The notes beneath the pieces were generated by a model that was not told the DNA's origin, did no database searches, and worked only from the letters and a program-made list of their open reading frames with translations. This document shows, piece after piece, positions 11,256-21,984 of a stretch of DNA of 64,000 nt (the first letter of the stretch is position 1; each line of letters begins with the position of its first letter). The position numbers were made by a program, and so were the translations under genes. Where the stretch lies: contig JAWZYU010000025.1 in the NCBI GenBank assembly GCA_038380435.1, positions 44,524,691 to 44,588,690 of the forward strand. Reading direction: 5' to 3'. The stretch comes from Ryuthela nishihirai (Eukaryota > Arthropoda > Arachnida > Araneae > Heptathelidae).

Positions 11256-11963
11256 CAGTAAACCCTTGATGTGCACAAGTTCCATTTGTGCAAATTCAAA
11301 TCTACACGAACTATCTTTAATGCCCTGTTTTTTTACATGAACTGAAATTCAAATATATGTGAGTTAAACCCAGCATTTAGCTACCACTGTCATTATAATA
11401 ACAAGATGCTCATGGTAGACATTTAGCTACAACTGTCATTATAATAATGAAATTTAGTTAGCTACTACTGCCATTATTAATAATGAGAAAAGAAAAGATA
11501 GCCATAAACATTCTAGTAAGTAGTTTTTTCCATAAATGCTACATTTTTAGCCATGTTTACATTACAATCTAAATTAAATTATTTGCATCTTATGAACTTT
11601 AAAAAAGTGTAATTATGCCTGGACCCATAAAGGAGAAGAGGAAGATGAAGGCCATAAAGGCATCAGTGCTGTATATTAAATCTGTGTGATTGTTTTTTAA
11701 ATTTTTTTAATTTTTATTGTACATACCTTTCACAAAAATATAGTAAAATTATTTCTTCTAAACCTTTGTTTTTTATAACTTTTTATTTGTATTACTTTAT
11801 GTTTACATAAATAATTAGTTTATTAAAAAGTATATAGATGTAATTACAAGCGATCCTGGAATCTAACCCTTTATCTCCTAGTTTCTTAAGCTCTGTTTGC
11901 ACGAATTTAATGTGCACGAGGTTTGTGGGGAATGGAACATTCATGTACATGGAAGCTCGGGTA
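11256..11963 (+). mobile_element. Probable pogo/Tigger-type MITE
   Basis: Starts CAGTAAACCCTTGATGTGCA at 11256 and ends near 11963 with a loose inverted counterpart (reverse complement about CCCGAGCTTCCATGTACATG, then GTTCCATT, matched near 11278). Inside, near 11613, a short frame reads MPGPIKEKRKMKAIKAS, which resembles the start of Tigger-type transposases and then stops. The CAGT start and this frame support pogo/Tigger. The terminal repeats are poor, so the boundaries are approximate. Confidence 0.45.
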
Positions 11964-12269
11964 TATATTATAATGATATTTTTTATGAGCAAAAAAACAA
12001 CATAATAAAGTTGAGCATTAAAATAAAATATCAATGAAAAGTCAGACTTAAATAGCGACAATTTTAAACCTTGAAGTAAAACAACATAAATAAATTAGGC
12101 TTGAACATCTGTCTTAATAAACCATAGCCAAATCACTGTTTCACTAATTTAGATAGTTTCCTTTATTAGCATATAAAATATTATTAAATGAAATTTTAAT
12201 ACAGTTTGAGGCTGCTATGTATCAGGTACATTAAAAGGCCATTTATTTTATTTTTTATTAAAAGTCCAC
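11964..12269. other. Intronic, nothing recognised
   Basis: AT-rich; no gene or named repeat seen. Confidence 0.5.
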
Positions 12270-12680
12270 AATTTTACCATTTGTGAAGTGCAACTCCTAG
12301 TCATTATAAAATGGATTTGAAAAAATTTTATTTGTCAAAATAATCTCCATTACACTTCTCCACTTTCTCCCAATGAGAAACAAACTTATATATACCTTAT
12401 CAGTAGAAATTTGTATCCTTAGAGGTGAAAAAAAGTGGATAACTGCTCTTGTATATTAAACCACTAATAACATATGATTATTCAATGGGGAAAAAAAGGT
12501 GGAAATCAGATGGTCAAATATGTGGGAAATAGGGTGGATGAGGCAAGATTTCCCAGTTGAGGCTATCTATTTTTTTTTCTCAGGTAGCTTTCACAGAGAT
12601 CTGGTATGATTCATCCAGACAAAGGACAATAAGTCCAAAGTCTATTCATCAAACGAGACAACTCATCGAAAGCTCATTCG
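12270..12680 (-). pseudogene. Mariner-like transposase relic
   Basis: On the minus strand the translated pieces resemble the C-terminal third of a mariner transposase: CLDESYQISVKAT, IASTGKSCLIHP (near the LPHPPYSPD block) and ISTDKVYISLFLIGRKWRSV in the position of the usual FY..GI..L..RW.KC block. Frames shift at least twice and no terminal repeats were found. Identification rests on the order and spacing of these blocks, so it is tentative. Confidence 0.5.
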
Positions 12681-12824
12681 TTCAAAAGTGCCAATGATGA
12701 TGAAATAATGTTGTTTTCCACAGGATTATTGTGAATAATTTTTTCTTTACCACTTTTTCTTTCAAACAAAACTTCTGTATGTTATTGCCAGGTCTGACCA
12801 TCCATCCTTCTGTCTATGCACACA

Positions 12825-13048
12825 ATATCTAAGGAACCAATCAATTGATTATGTTTCTTTTTGTGTTGCATGGAGGAAAAGGTTCGATGTGTATGTGGAT
12901 GTTTTTATATCCTTCTGTTTGTGTATGCAATATTTCTGGAAGTAATCAACCAATGTCAGTGATTCTTTTTGCTTTGGATGGAGGAAAACATTCAGTTTGT
13001 ATATGGTTATTCTATATCCATCTGTTTGTGCATGCAATATTTCTGTAT
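12825..13048 (+). repeat. Short tandem repeat, ~112-bp unit
   Basis: Two diverged units, each carrying a CTTTTTG...TGGATGGAGGAAAA block and ending TCTGTTTGTGYATGCAATATTTCTG. A third partial unit begins again at 13934 (CAATATTTCTGGAAATAGTC), after the Penelope-like insertion at 13084-13930. The insertion therefore landed inside this array. Confidence 0.65.
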
Positions 13049-13471
13049 ACAATTAAAAAGACCTTCTTGCTCAGAAATTAATTAAAAATAATTTAAAATT
13101 CTCTGTCATTGAGAAATAAAATTTTAGAGTTTATCCTTCAAACTATTTGTATGTTGAAAGTTATTAGGAGAAAACTCTTAGAAGCTTTTCGGAGCAAAGA
13201 TAGCGCTCTGTCTTCAGTGAAGTGATGCTATGTAGTGACGTTAGGTCTGCTTAGACAAAGAGCTTCTTTCCACGTGTCGTGAAGGGCGATTTCAGTGTCT
13301 CGGTTGCAGGTGGGGATGGACGAGGTAATTATTTTAATAGCCTCACGGACTATGGTTCCGTAGAAAGTGGATGCATGTTCAGCCCAGCTCCAAATTTGAA
13401 GAAATTAGTCAAAAAGGACGGACAAATATAGCCTACTTCAAAAATCGGGCATATACCAATTTCCCCTACAT

Positions 13472-13786
13472 TTGCCAGATAATTCTGTTGTGTACTACAT
13501 CAGCAAAACCATTCACTCTTTGCAAGAAAGGTTAGCAGAGCATCAAACTGATGTCGGCCAAAAGAAGCTAATGACGGCCGCCTCTGAGCTAGCAGTGCAA
13601 CACATGGCAACAATAGACTGGGAGCATGCCACACTGCTTGCATCCACTTTTTACAGAACCATAGTCCATGAGGCTATTGGAATAATGACCTCGTCCATCC
13701 CCACTTGCAACCGAGACACTGGAATCGCTCTTCACGACATGTGGAAAGAAGCTCTTTGTCTAAACAGACCTAATGTCACTACATAG
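13472..13786 (+). pseudogene. Penelope-like GIY-YIG endonuclease fragment
   Basis: Open frame of 104 codons encoding the C-terminal endonuclease part of a Penelope-like element. The start SVVYYISKTIHSLQERLAEH matches the GIY-YIG core (with Ser in place of the Gly of YIG) plus the following SL..R..EH helix. Later come HMATIDWEHATLLAS, IVHEAIGIMTS and CNRDTGIALHDMWKEAL, in the family's usual order (H..DWE, REA.EI, NRD.G..L...W). In Penelope-like elements this domain nicks the target DNA. The reverse transcriptase that should precede it is absent, so the fragment cannot act alone. The left arm encodes a shorter, minus-strand copy of the last ~55 residues. Confidence 0.8.
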
Positions 13787-13796
13787 CATCACTTCA

Positions 13797-13827
13797 CTGA
13801 AGACGGAGTGCTGTATTTTCTCCGAAA
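13797..13827 (+). ncRNA. Hammerhead-ribozyme-like core, weak
   Basis: CTGAAGA, then a GGAG/CTCC stem, then GAAA, matches the CUGANGA-stem II-GAAA core. An A-U-rich helix III could close with TTTTC downstream, giving UUC at the cleavage position. Helix I is not supported beyond one base pair. Penelope-like elements are known to carry hammerhead motifs, which gives context; here it looks degenerate. Confidence 0.3.
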
Positions 13828-13948
13828 AGCTTCTGAGAGTTTTCTCCTAAGAACTTTCAACATGCATATAGTTTGAAGGATAAACTCTAAAATTTTATTT
13901 CTCAATGACAGAGAATTTTAAATTATTTTTAAACAATATTTCTGGAAA

Positions 13949-15160
13949 TAGTCAACTGATTTTGATTTTTTTTTGCTTTTAGTTGAAGAAAGAATCTAAT
14001 TTTGCAAGCACATATGTTTAGTTACTGTGCTTCCTAATAATGGAAAGGGGGGGAGGCAGTTTCCACTTAAAAGAAGTTGTTGCATCTTTCGTTTGGAATA
14101 TTCAAAGTCAAGTATACTAAGGAAATGTGCCCTTTCATCCACTCTAGGTGAATGAAAATTTCTTTTGTGTGTGTGTGTAAAGTTTTTTTCCCCATTTCAT
14201 CAGAAAATTATAACTTTTTTATGTTTTTTAAATATAAGTAATTTTTGAACATTCATTGTAATGTTGGCACATACCATGGAATGGAAAAGCCACACAGTTT
14301 TATTCGTGTGCTTCACAATATTGCTATTTTTTATCTTGATCTGGAAACCAGAGGACATTATGATTAACATGATGAAGTGGTTACTAAGATTAAGTAAAAG
14401 AGATGGTAATAACAGCAGTGATTCCTTTTGAATGTACTTCTGCTGCTGGCTCAAAACTTTTACTCAATAGACTAAACTTTTTCAAAGTGTATTATTGAAA
14501 TAAAAACAAAGAAAAATGAAGTAGGGCAATAAACAGCACCAATGGCTGCTTTATCTGTGTGCATGTTTTTGGCCTGGAGTGGTGAGAGCCGTACAGACCT
14601 GGGGTAAAAGTCTGACTGATAAAAATGTTAATTATTGTTTTTTTTAGCTGTCTGAGAATATTGAACTTTGAAACATTAGGGGATTACATTAGGAAACTAC
14701 TACAGAAAATTTTAGTTATTACTACTGTTCATATCAATTGTTTCTTATTCTTTTAAGGTACAGCTGAAAAACTGCAATTTCAATCACATAAGATAATGAT
14801 GACAAAATAATACAATGGCTGAAAATATTAGTATTACAGTAATTAGATGTAATAACGAGATCTAAGTGATATTTCATGAAATTATCTGTTAATCATTCAA
14901 AATTGATCCTTATGTAAATGGGCATAACAAGACTGGGATGTAGAAAAAAAAATTGGGATGGGAGAAAGTAACACAATAACTCCAGAAAAAGGTAAAAGAC
15001 AGGGTCACGAAACTGGATTGTGATTGCAATATAACATTTTACCTTCATTTCAGAAATCTTTAAAAATTTCTTTAAAAAAATGAGTGTAATATGCATAAGT
15101 TTAATAGTTTTTTGCCTCCATTACCCTTACTAACATTCTCAAATGGGAGCATGGGCCCCT
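13949..15160. other. Intronic, nothing recognised
   Basis: AT-rich sequence with a short (TG)n near 14165 and no convincing frame. The ORFs at 14200-14454 (-) and 14893-15096 (-) have low-complexity composition and no motif. Confidence 0.5.
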
Positions 15161-15182
15161 TGCTCCCCCCCCCCCCCCCTCC

Positions 15183-15222
15183 AGACCTTGACGACCTTGG
15201 CCTTGACGGGAGGCTACCATCA
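15183..15222 (+). repeat. SINE family 1, short internal fragment
   Basis: CCTTGACGGGAGGCTACCATC matches the body of the family-1 SINE; it is preceded by a C-run and followed by unrelated sequence. Confidence 0.55.
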
Positions 15223-15841
15223 GTCCTGGAGTAAAACCAAAGGGGGAATTGGGGCTCAAACACCCTCCACACTGTTATTTACATCATGGTGTGTGTAAAT
15301 ATATATATATATACAATAATTATAAGAATGTTTAAAACACTGCCTGAAAATAGTAAAACCACCTCTGAAAGCTATCCCCCTAGCTAAAATTCTGATTACG
15401 CCACTGCTTATACATATGAAATACAACACAATGAATTATTTACACTTACTGGCATTGCATGTCTCATTACATAATGGCTACTTTAGACAGTCAATTGTAG
15501 ACTAAACCTCCAATTTGACGAATCATACCATTATATGAATAAGTATTGAACGAATCATATCATTAGACAAATGAGTATTTGACGAAATGTACTGTTAGAT
15601 GGATGGGTATTGGACTAATTGTACTATTGGACGAATTGCCCCCTTTTGACCAACTGGCTTGGACAAATTGACAGACCACTTTTGCGGTAAGTGGGTGTGA
15701 TGAAAATCTGTAACAGAAGAATACCCTTTTGACTGACCAGTAATGGCTACTTTTCCAGTGATTTGTTGTGAACTCTTAAAATTTGCTCTGAACAGACTTC
15801 TGTGATGGTTTTGCCACTTTCCAATATTGAGATATTTTAGA
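15223..15841. other. Intronic; short diverged repeats near 15530-15650
   Basis: A loose repetition of GACGAAT...TATTGGAC-type phrases occurs at about 15515-15650. No gene seen. Confidence 0.4.
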
Positions 15842-16620
15842 GAACATAGATGATAATCGCAGCATGATCTGATGCTCTTTTGGCATTGATAAATCAATAA
15901 ATATTTAGCAGAAAAAATTTTCAGCGACATACGGGAATCGAACCCGCATCTCTCCAGAAACATGCCAGAGTGTTCTTGCTGCAATTATCATCTATGTTTA
16001 AATCATTAATAATGTTAAATAGTGTGATGAGACTATTATTTATTTCCATCTCACTCTGTGCAATATAACGGTAATAATTGCCACCCAAGATTTCAGATGG
16101 GCCCAATGGTTGGCCCACACATCTTGAGGATGAGTTTTATCTTAAAATAAGCGGAAAAAAGATGAGCTGGCATTAGTTCAACTGACAAGAACACTCTGGA
16201 ATGTTTCTGGAGAGATGCAGGTTTGATTCCTGTATGTCAGTGAAATTTTTTTCCAGTAAATATTTATTGATTTATCAATGCCAAAAGAGCATCAGGTCAT
16301 GCTGCAATTATCATCTATGTTTGAATCATTAATAACGCTAAATAGAGTGATGAGACTATTATTTATTTCCATCTCACTCTGTGCAATATAACAGTAATGA
16401 TTGCCACCCAAGATCATAGGTGGTACCAATGGTTGGCCCACAAATCTTGAGGATGAGTTTAGTCTTAAAATAAGTGGAAAAAAGACGAGCTGGCATTAGT
16501 TCAACTGGTAAGAACACTCTGGCATGTTTCTGAAGAGATGTGGGTTCAATTCCCATATGTCAGAAAAAAATTTTTTGCCGATATATGGGAATTTTTTTTG
16601 CCGACATATGGGTGGCCTAA
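15842..16620. mobile_element. tRNA-bearing repeat: inverted copy plus tandem duplication
   Basis: Same family as 5224-5723. A minus-oriented unit (15842-15977) has a good B box (GGGTTCGATTCCCG on the minus strand, about 15937-15950) but lacks its A box. Two tandem + units follow with a period of about 332 bp, starting GCTGCAATTATCATCTATGT at about 15979 and 16311. Each + unit ends in a tRNA-like stretch (TTAGTTCAACTGRYAAGAAC, then a B-box-like GGTTTGATTCC or GGTTCAATTCC) and the ATTGATTTATCAATGCC tail. The ORFs at 15595-15984 and 15921-16118 (-) are by-products of this repeat. Confidence 0.75.
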
Positions 16621-17158
16621 CATCTAATGTTCAATCCCGCTTTCTTATGGTCTAGACCATTGTACCTTTCAAAAGACATACTCTCATGTGGAACGGAACA
16701 GAAGGGGAGGGTTGTCAGATCAGGGTGTCCTACTTATCTGGACTACTATGGATCTTTTTTTTTACCCTGCTGAGGTCAACCATACAGTGTCCTAGTGCTA
16801 GCCATATATAACAACCGGAACAGAATTATGACCCTGAGCTTGATTTTGGATCCTGGACTCTGCACTGGTGGGCCTCTGTTGAGGGAAATTCTTCTGCTGG
16901 GTTTTCTGTTTGCTTGTGGGTTGACAAATCCAAATGAATAGATTCACAGGATATGTTTATCAGCTGTTGGATAATCTTGATCTGAGGTCATTGCAGGTAC
17001 CTGAACTATTGCTTCTACAGGCAATATCAACCCTACGTTGGAGGGAGTCTTCCAGCGTATATGGCTTCAACCTTTAGTAGTGGGGAAATGGCTCTTTATC
17101 CGAAGCCTGTGATTTAGGGGGCTGTTTGATATTGTTGGCATTCCCTATCTGAATAGAT
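16600..17158 (+). mobile_element. LINE 5' untranslated-region fragment
   Basis: Colinear with the region upstream of the LINE reading frames at about 29490-30090 and 37745-38350. Shared blocks include CTGGTGGGCCTCTGTTGA, TTTTCTGTTTGCTTGTG, TTGCAGGTACCTGAAC and GGGGCTGTTTGATATTGTTG. It stops at 17158, where a minus-strand LINE 3' end begins. Confidence 0.75.
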
Positions 17159-18457
17159 TAATCATCATAATCATCCTAAAGCAGCGATGGGCTATGAAAG
17201 TCCAAACAGACCATTCAATTTAGTTCTCCAAGCATATCTCATTTGAGCTACATCTGCTGCATCTGGCCACTGCATCCAATTCTAACAAAGTCCTGTTTGA
17301 CATTGTCTGTCCACTGCATCCTAGGTCTCCCCCTCTTTCTGAGGCCTTTAGGCACACTGTTCATAACCCTATTCACTAATCTATAATTATCCATATGGGC
17401 AACACGACCAAACCACCAGAGCCTCTCTCTGCACAATATGCTGCTTAAAGGAGGCTGCCAACTCCTTTGCCTAACCTCATCATTAGTTACAAAGTTGAAC
17501 CACCTAAATCCCAAGATATTGCATAAGCATATAGAATCAAAAGTATCAAGTTTCCTGTAATCTTGTTTACAAAGTGTCCAAGTTTCACTACCATAACTAA
17601 CCCTTGAAAGAACCAAACTATTATACAGTCTAATATTAGTTTTTAGGTGTATACGCCTATTTCTCCACACTCTATATAGATTCCTAAAAGTCCCAGAGAC
17701 AATCACTATTCACCTGTTAATCTCCTGCCACACATCCCCAGTATCTTTTACATAACTCCCAAGATAATAAACTGAGATACTTACTCAAAGGTGCAACCAT
17801 TCAGGTTAACTGAAGCACCAACTGCCTGACCAATTTTCATCATTTTAGTTTTATCTCTGTTTATCACCAAGCCAACTCTATTACCAGGGGGCAGGGTGGC
17901 TCAGTCGGTAGCGCTCCAGGCTCGTAATCTGCAGTTCCCAGGTTCGAGTCCCAGCTGGGTCAGTGTTGAGATTTATCTCCGCAAAATTCCCCGCCCTGTC
18001 CACAGTCAGTAGGGGACACCGATGGGCTTGAAAAAGGCCGCCGTCCGTCAGATGGGACGTTATGTCATGGCCCCATGTGCCAGAGAGCCATACCCTGTGC
18101 ACGCTAAAGAACACGCTGGATGGCCTTGATGGGAGATTACTATCTCTCCCCCAACAGCTGTTCCAGTGGGTCCCCTCTCCCAACCTTCTCTGAGCCTTCG
18201 GGGTCCATGTGACCTGGCCATTTAGCCCATGGTGTGCAAAAATATGCTGCTCAGAGGTAAAACAACCCAAACCAACTCTATTACCAGTCTCATCAACAGC
18301 TGTAATGAAAGAATTCATCTCATCAACATCATTAGCCAACAAGGTCAAATCATCTGCATGAGCTAAATCAGCACTTTTGGAAATCTCTAGACCATTTAAG
18401 GCCAAAATCTTTCCCTTGCAGTGAATTTCGCATAATATAATCAATAACCAAACTAAC
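17159..18457 (-). mobile_element. LINE 3' half (reverse transcriptase end), minus strand
   Basis: Minus-strand piece of the same LINE family, covering the YADD-region end of the reverse transcriptase through the 3' end. It reads LLIILCEIHCKGKI, then HADDLTLLANDVDEMNSF, INRDKTKMMKIG (now split by a SINE), YGSETWTLCKQDYRKL, LWWFGRVAHMDNYRLVNRV and GLRKRGRPRMQWTDNVKQDF. The longest frame is 17248-17706 (152 codons). The 3' end at about 17159-17180 is an ATCATCATAATCATCC-type tail (GAT repeats on the sense strand). The SINE at 17888-18271 interrupts it. Confidence 0.85.
17888..18271 (+). mobile_element. tRNA-derived SINE, family 1, with 16-bp duplication
   Basis: Full-length SINE: A box (GTGGCTCAGTCGGTAGCGC), B box (GGTTCGAGTCCC), body and AACAACCCAAA end. 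CCAACTCTATTACCAG is repeated exactly at 17872-17887 and 18272-18287, so the insertion boundaries are certain and it is younger than the LINE fragment it interrupts. Confidence 0.95.
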
Positions 18458-19197
18458 CAACACGTATTACAAACACCACAACATACATAAGTATACATAG
18501 GTTTCACCAGATGAGTTGCATAAGAATATGATAGATTATATATTAATTAACAGCAAATAGGCTAGTTCTGTTAGGAATACCAGATCATATAGGGGAGCTG
18601 AAATTGAATCCGACCATTACCTTGTTAAAAGTGTCTTGCAACTTAAACATAGGAAGTGTTGTGCTAAGGGTAAAATATTTCTTTATTTTCTGAAGCTCTG
18701 TAAGACCCAGTTATATCTAAAGCTTACCATGATAGGTTACTTAGTCATTATGACAGTCGTGGTTTGCTTACTGCTGAAGTTGAGGAAGAATGGGACCGTT
18801 TTAAACAGGTGTTTTTGGAAACTAACAGTACTCTTTTAGGAAAAAAGGAGCACAGATGGTAAAATTGTTTGAGTGATAAAGCACTTGAGCTTATTTTAGA
18901 AAGGAAGAACTGCAGGAATGTCCTTAATCAGTACCCTACTAGTTCTAATAGAAAGCATTACAGAGAGCTTAATAAATGTGTAAAGTATCAGTTAGCTGCT
19001 GATAAGCAGTTAGACAGTGCAACAGCATAGAGCTGTAGCAGATAGTTAATGTTTCGTGTGGTAGAAAACAGGCAGGTATACAGGTATTGAAGGATGAACA
19101 AGTTAAGGTCATAAGAGGTGAGGATTCTGTCATGGCTAGATGGGCTGAGCATTTCGGTGATGTTCTAAACAATGTGGTTCTGCTCCCATTGTTTGTA
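18458..19197 (+). mobile_element. LINE fragment (endonuclease-RT linker), plus strand
   Basis: Colinear with 30670-31470 of LINE copy 1: the regions encoding NMIDYILINSK, RNTRSYRGAEIES(D)HYLVKS, the Glu/Lys-rich linker and the MARWAEHFGDVLNN block. It abuts a minus-strand LINE piece at 18457 and a different repeat at about 19197. Several frameshifts and stops. Confidence 0.8.
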
Positions 19198-19765
19198 GTT
19201 ATATTTTTGCTACATGTTGATTTTGCTTTAGAAAATTATGATAAAGTAAAAAATATCTATTTGAGTTTGCAGTGAACATATATATGCACATGTTCAGTCC
19301 CAATAAATAGCATCAAATAGCTTTGTTTAGTTTATGCTTTTATTCTACAGTACCATATGTAGACTATCAATCGGTTGTGATTCCCAGTACTTTGGGTTAT
19401 TTGTAGCTCTAATAGTATTGTAATGCTTTCTACAGTTTTAAAGTAAAGATATTGATTTTATTAGTACCAGAAATTGCGCCATAAGTGAACTATGCACATT
19501 GGCTTTTGGTCAATATTTTAGCAGGCTTTCGATTTTAAAGACTTTTTTTATTTACTTTAATGCTCCTAAATTTATTTTTCATTGCTTCTCAAATGGATAT
19601 TGCGATTATAAACCATAATCTGAAATGATCAAAAACAAAACTGCTGGTGATCTCTAATGGTAGATATCAGGAGAACCATAGTATTAACCCTCAAATAGCA
19701 ATTTTAAAAGGTACAATTTTATTTAATAATATTTTTAATTACATTCTTAAATAAAGTTGTACTTT
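19198..19765 (+). repeat. Dispersed repeat shared with 44290-44850
   Basis: Non-coding sequence matching the inside of the TTAA-bounded element at 44129-45570 over about 560 bp. Shared blocks include GCATCAA.TAG, CTATCAATCGGTTG (against TTATCGATCGGTTG), ACCAGAAATT and CTTCTCAAATGGATA. The ends of that element are missing here, so this is a fragment of it or of a shared ancestor. Confidence 0.7.
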
Positions 19766-19769
19766 TGGT

Positions 19770-21655
19770 TTCATGGCTTGGCTGACAAAGCTGAGGAAGC
19801 AGTTAGGCAGCGCAACAGCAGAGAGCTGTACCAGATAGTTAATGTTTTATGTGGTAGAAAATGGACAGGCATACAAGGATTGAAGGATAAACAAGGTAAG
19901 GTTATAGAAGGGGGGGAGGGATTCTGTTATGGTTAGGTGGGCTGAGCATTTCAGTGATGTTCTAAACAATATGGTTAGTTCTACTCCCATTGTAATGATG
20001 ATAGATGCATTACTGGCTATAATGTTGACCCTATAACACAGTCTGAAGTTATTATGGCTATTTTTAAACTTAAACTACATAAATCCCCAGTGGTAGATGA
20101 AATTCCTACTGAAAAGCTGGAAATGTTATCATCAAATGGCTGAAAGATTTTTTGAATATCTTTTACAATAAATGCATTGTTTCTAAGGATTTTACCAGAA
20201 ATATTATTATCCTTTTTTTAAAAAAAAAGGTGATTGCAGTTCTTGTGATAACTGTAGGTGTATCAGCCTACTTTCTGTTCCAGACTTTGCATGATTGTGC
20301 GTAATAGAATTAAGGATCTGATTGATGGGTAATTGCATGATGAGCAGTGTGAATTCAGAAGTGGTAAGGGATGCGTAGATCAGATTTTTTCCCTTAAGCA
20401 GATTCTTGAGAAATGTTTAGAGTTTCAGAAACCTATGGTTACTAGCTTTGTTGATTACAAAAAGGCTTTCGACTTTGTTGATTAATCATCATAATTTGTG
20501 GTTGATTTTGGCATCTAATGGCATACCAGACAAGTTAGTTAACATAATGAAAGCTCTCTTTAATAACATTGAGCCGTATATGAGAGTTTGTAAGTCTTAT
20601 AGCAATTATTGCTTCTGGTATTCAACAAGGATGCATTTTGTCCCTTTTTCTCTTTTTGGTTTTTGATTATGTTATGCAAAATTCACTGCAAGTGAAAGAT
20701 TTTGGGCTTAAATGGCTTGGAGATCTGAAAATTTCTGATTTAGATTATGCTGACGATTTAGCTCTTTTTGCAAATGATGTTGATGAGATGAACTCTTCCA
20801 TTCAAGCTGTTGATGAGACTGTAGTAGATTACGTTTGGTGATAGAACAGAGGAAACTAAATTGATGAAAATTGCTCAGGCTGCTGTGATTCAGTTAATCT
20901 GAATGGTTGCAGTCTTGAACAGGTGTCACAGTTTAATTATAATTGTAGCTATGCAACAGGTACTGGTGATGTGCAGCATGAAATTAACAGATGAATAGAG
21001 GTTGCTGCTGGGACTTTTAAGAATCTATGGAGAGAGTGGAAAAGTAGGTGTATACACCTAAAGACTGAAATTAGACTGTATAATAGTTTGGTTCTTTCTA
21101 GGGTTAGTTATGGTAGAGAAACTTGTATGCTTTGTAAACAAGATCACAGAAGCTTAATGCTTTTGATTCTAGATGCTTACGCAGTATCTTGGGCATTAGG
21201 TGTTTCAACTTTGTAAGTAATAATGAGGTTAGGCAAAGGAGTTGGCAACCTCCTTTAACCCTTTAACTCCCAGGAAGTTTTAGAAAATGGTAGAGGGTAT
21301 TAAAGACAAAGAAATAGTACTATTTAGACGAGTCCATTTCAAATTTTGGCCATTTTCGGCCTTTATGGGCATTAAAGGGTTAAGCAACATATTGTGCAGA
21401 GAGAGATTCCATTGGTTTCACCATGTTGCTCATATGCATAATTATAGATTACTGAATAGGGATATGAACAGTATCCCTAAAGGCCTCAGAAAGAGGGGTA
21501 GACATAGGATGTGGTGGGCAGACAATGTCAAACAGGACCTTATTAGAATTGGTGTACAGTGGCAAAATGTAGCTGAGGAAGATGTTTGGAGATTTAAATT
21601 TCACAATATGGCTGAACCTTTGTAGCCCATAAGCTGCTTGAGGATGATGATGATA
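19770..21655 (+). mobile_element. LINE 3' half, plus strand, with a MITE insertion
   Basis: Covers the linker, most of the reverse transcriptase and the 3' end. Readable blocks: DKAEEAVRQRNSRELYQIVN, DEQCEFRSGKGCVDQIF, FVDYKKAFDFV, YADDLALFANDVDEMNSS, IRLYNSLVLSRVSYG, and FHWFHHVAHMHNYRLLNRD with GLRKRGRHRMWWADNVKQDL. Several frameshifts. It ends at about 21640 with GAGGATGATGATGATATAAAA, showing a GAT-repeat tail. Its first ~220 bp overlap in content with the previous LINE piece, so they are separate copies. A 121-bp MITE sits at 21259-21379. Confidence 0.85.
21259..21379. mobile_element. piggyBac-like MITE (TTAA target)
   Basis: A 121-bp insertion flanked on both sides by TTAA (21255-21258 and 21380-21383), with terminal inverted repeats CCCTTTAACTCCCA and CCCTTTAATGCCCA (reverse complement of the right end). 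Other LINE copies run straight through the site. TTAA duplication and CCC-starting ends are typical of piggyBac-type non-autonomous elements. Confidence 0.8.
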
Positions 21656-21979
21656 TAAAAAATATTAATAAAGTCTCATTTTGTGCACATATTTTTAAAT
21701 AATGTTGTGCAAATCCCAAAATAAAATAAAAAATCATCAAGAATCATATAATTTCAATTCTGTCTGGCCTAGTAGATGTAAACTGTGTATGCTATTCCCA
21801 CATCCTTATAGAGGCACCACTTTAGTGGTAAACAGAAATACCCATAATCTTTTGTCAGTATCGTGTGAACAACCCCATTGTTTATGTGCATTGGAACTCA
21901 TGTGAGTGATTTTGGTGATTATTGTGCTTTATATCCTATAATGAGGTAATCCAAGCATTCATTAAGTGGTGGCACTAGT
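21656..21979. other. Intronic, nothing recognised
   Basis: No recognisable gene. It may be the 5' flank of the Tigger-like element that follows. Confidence 0.4.
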
Positions 21980-21984
21980 GCTTA

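Larger units (their letters stand above)
13084..13930. mobile_element. Penelope-like element, inverted-repeat copy
   Basis: Two 5'-truncated copies of the 3' part of a Penelope-like retroelement lie as an inverted repeat. The left arm is 13084-13375 (minus sense), the right arm 13639-13930 (plus sense), around a 263-bp centre; by eye the arms agree over most of their length. Both 3' ends point outward. The right copy includes the end of the protein, described at 13472-13786. Inverted and tandem partial copies are a known habit of Penelope-like elements. Each arm also has a hammerhead-like core just after the stop codon (13797-13827 +; 13187-13217 -). Confidence 0.8.

Noticed and set aside
15595..15984. 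129-codon minus-strand open frame
   Set aside because: Lies across a tRNA-bearing repeat; the frame is not kept in the other copies of that repeat.
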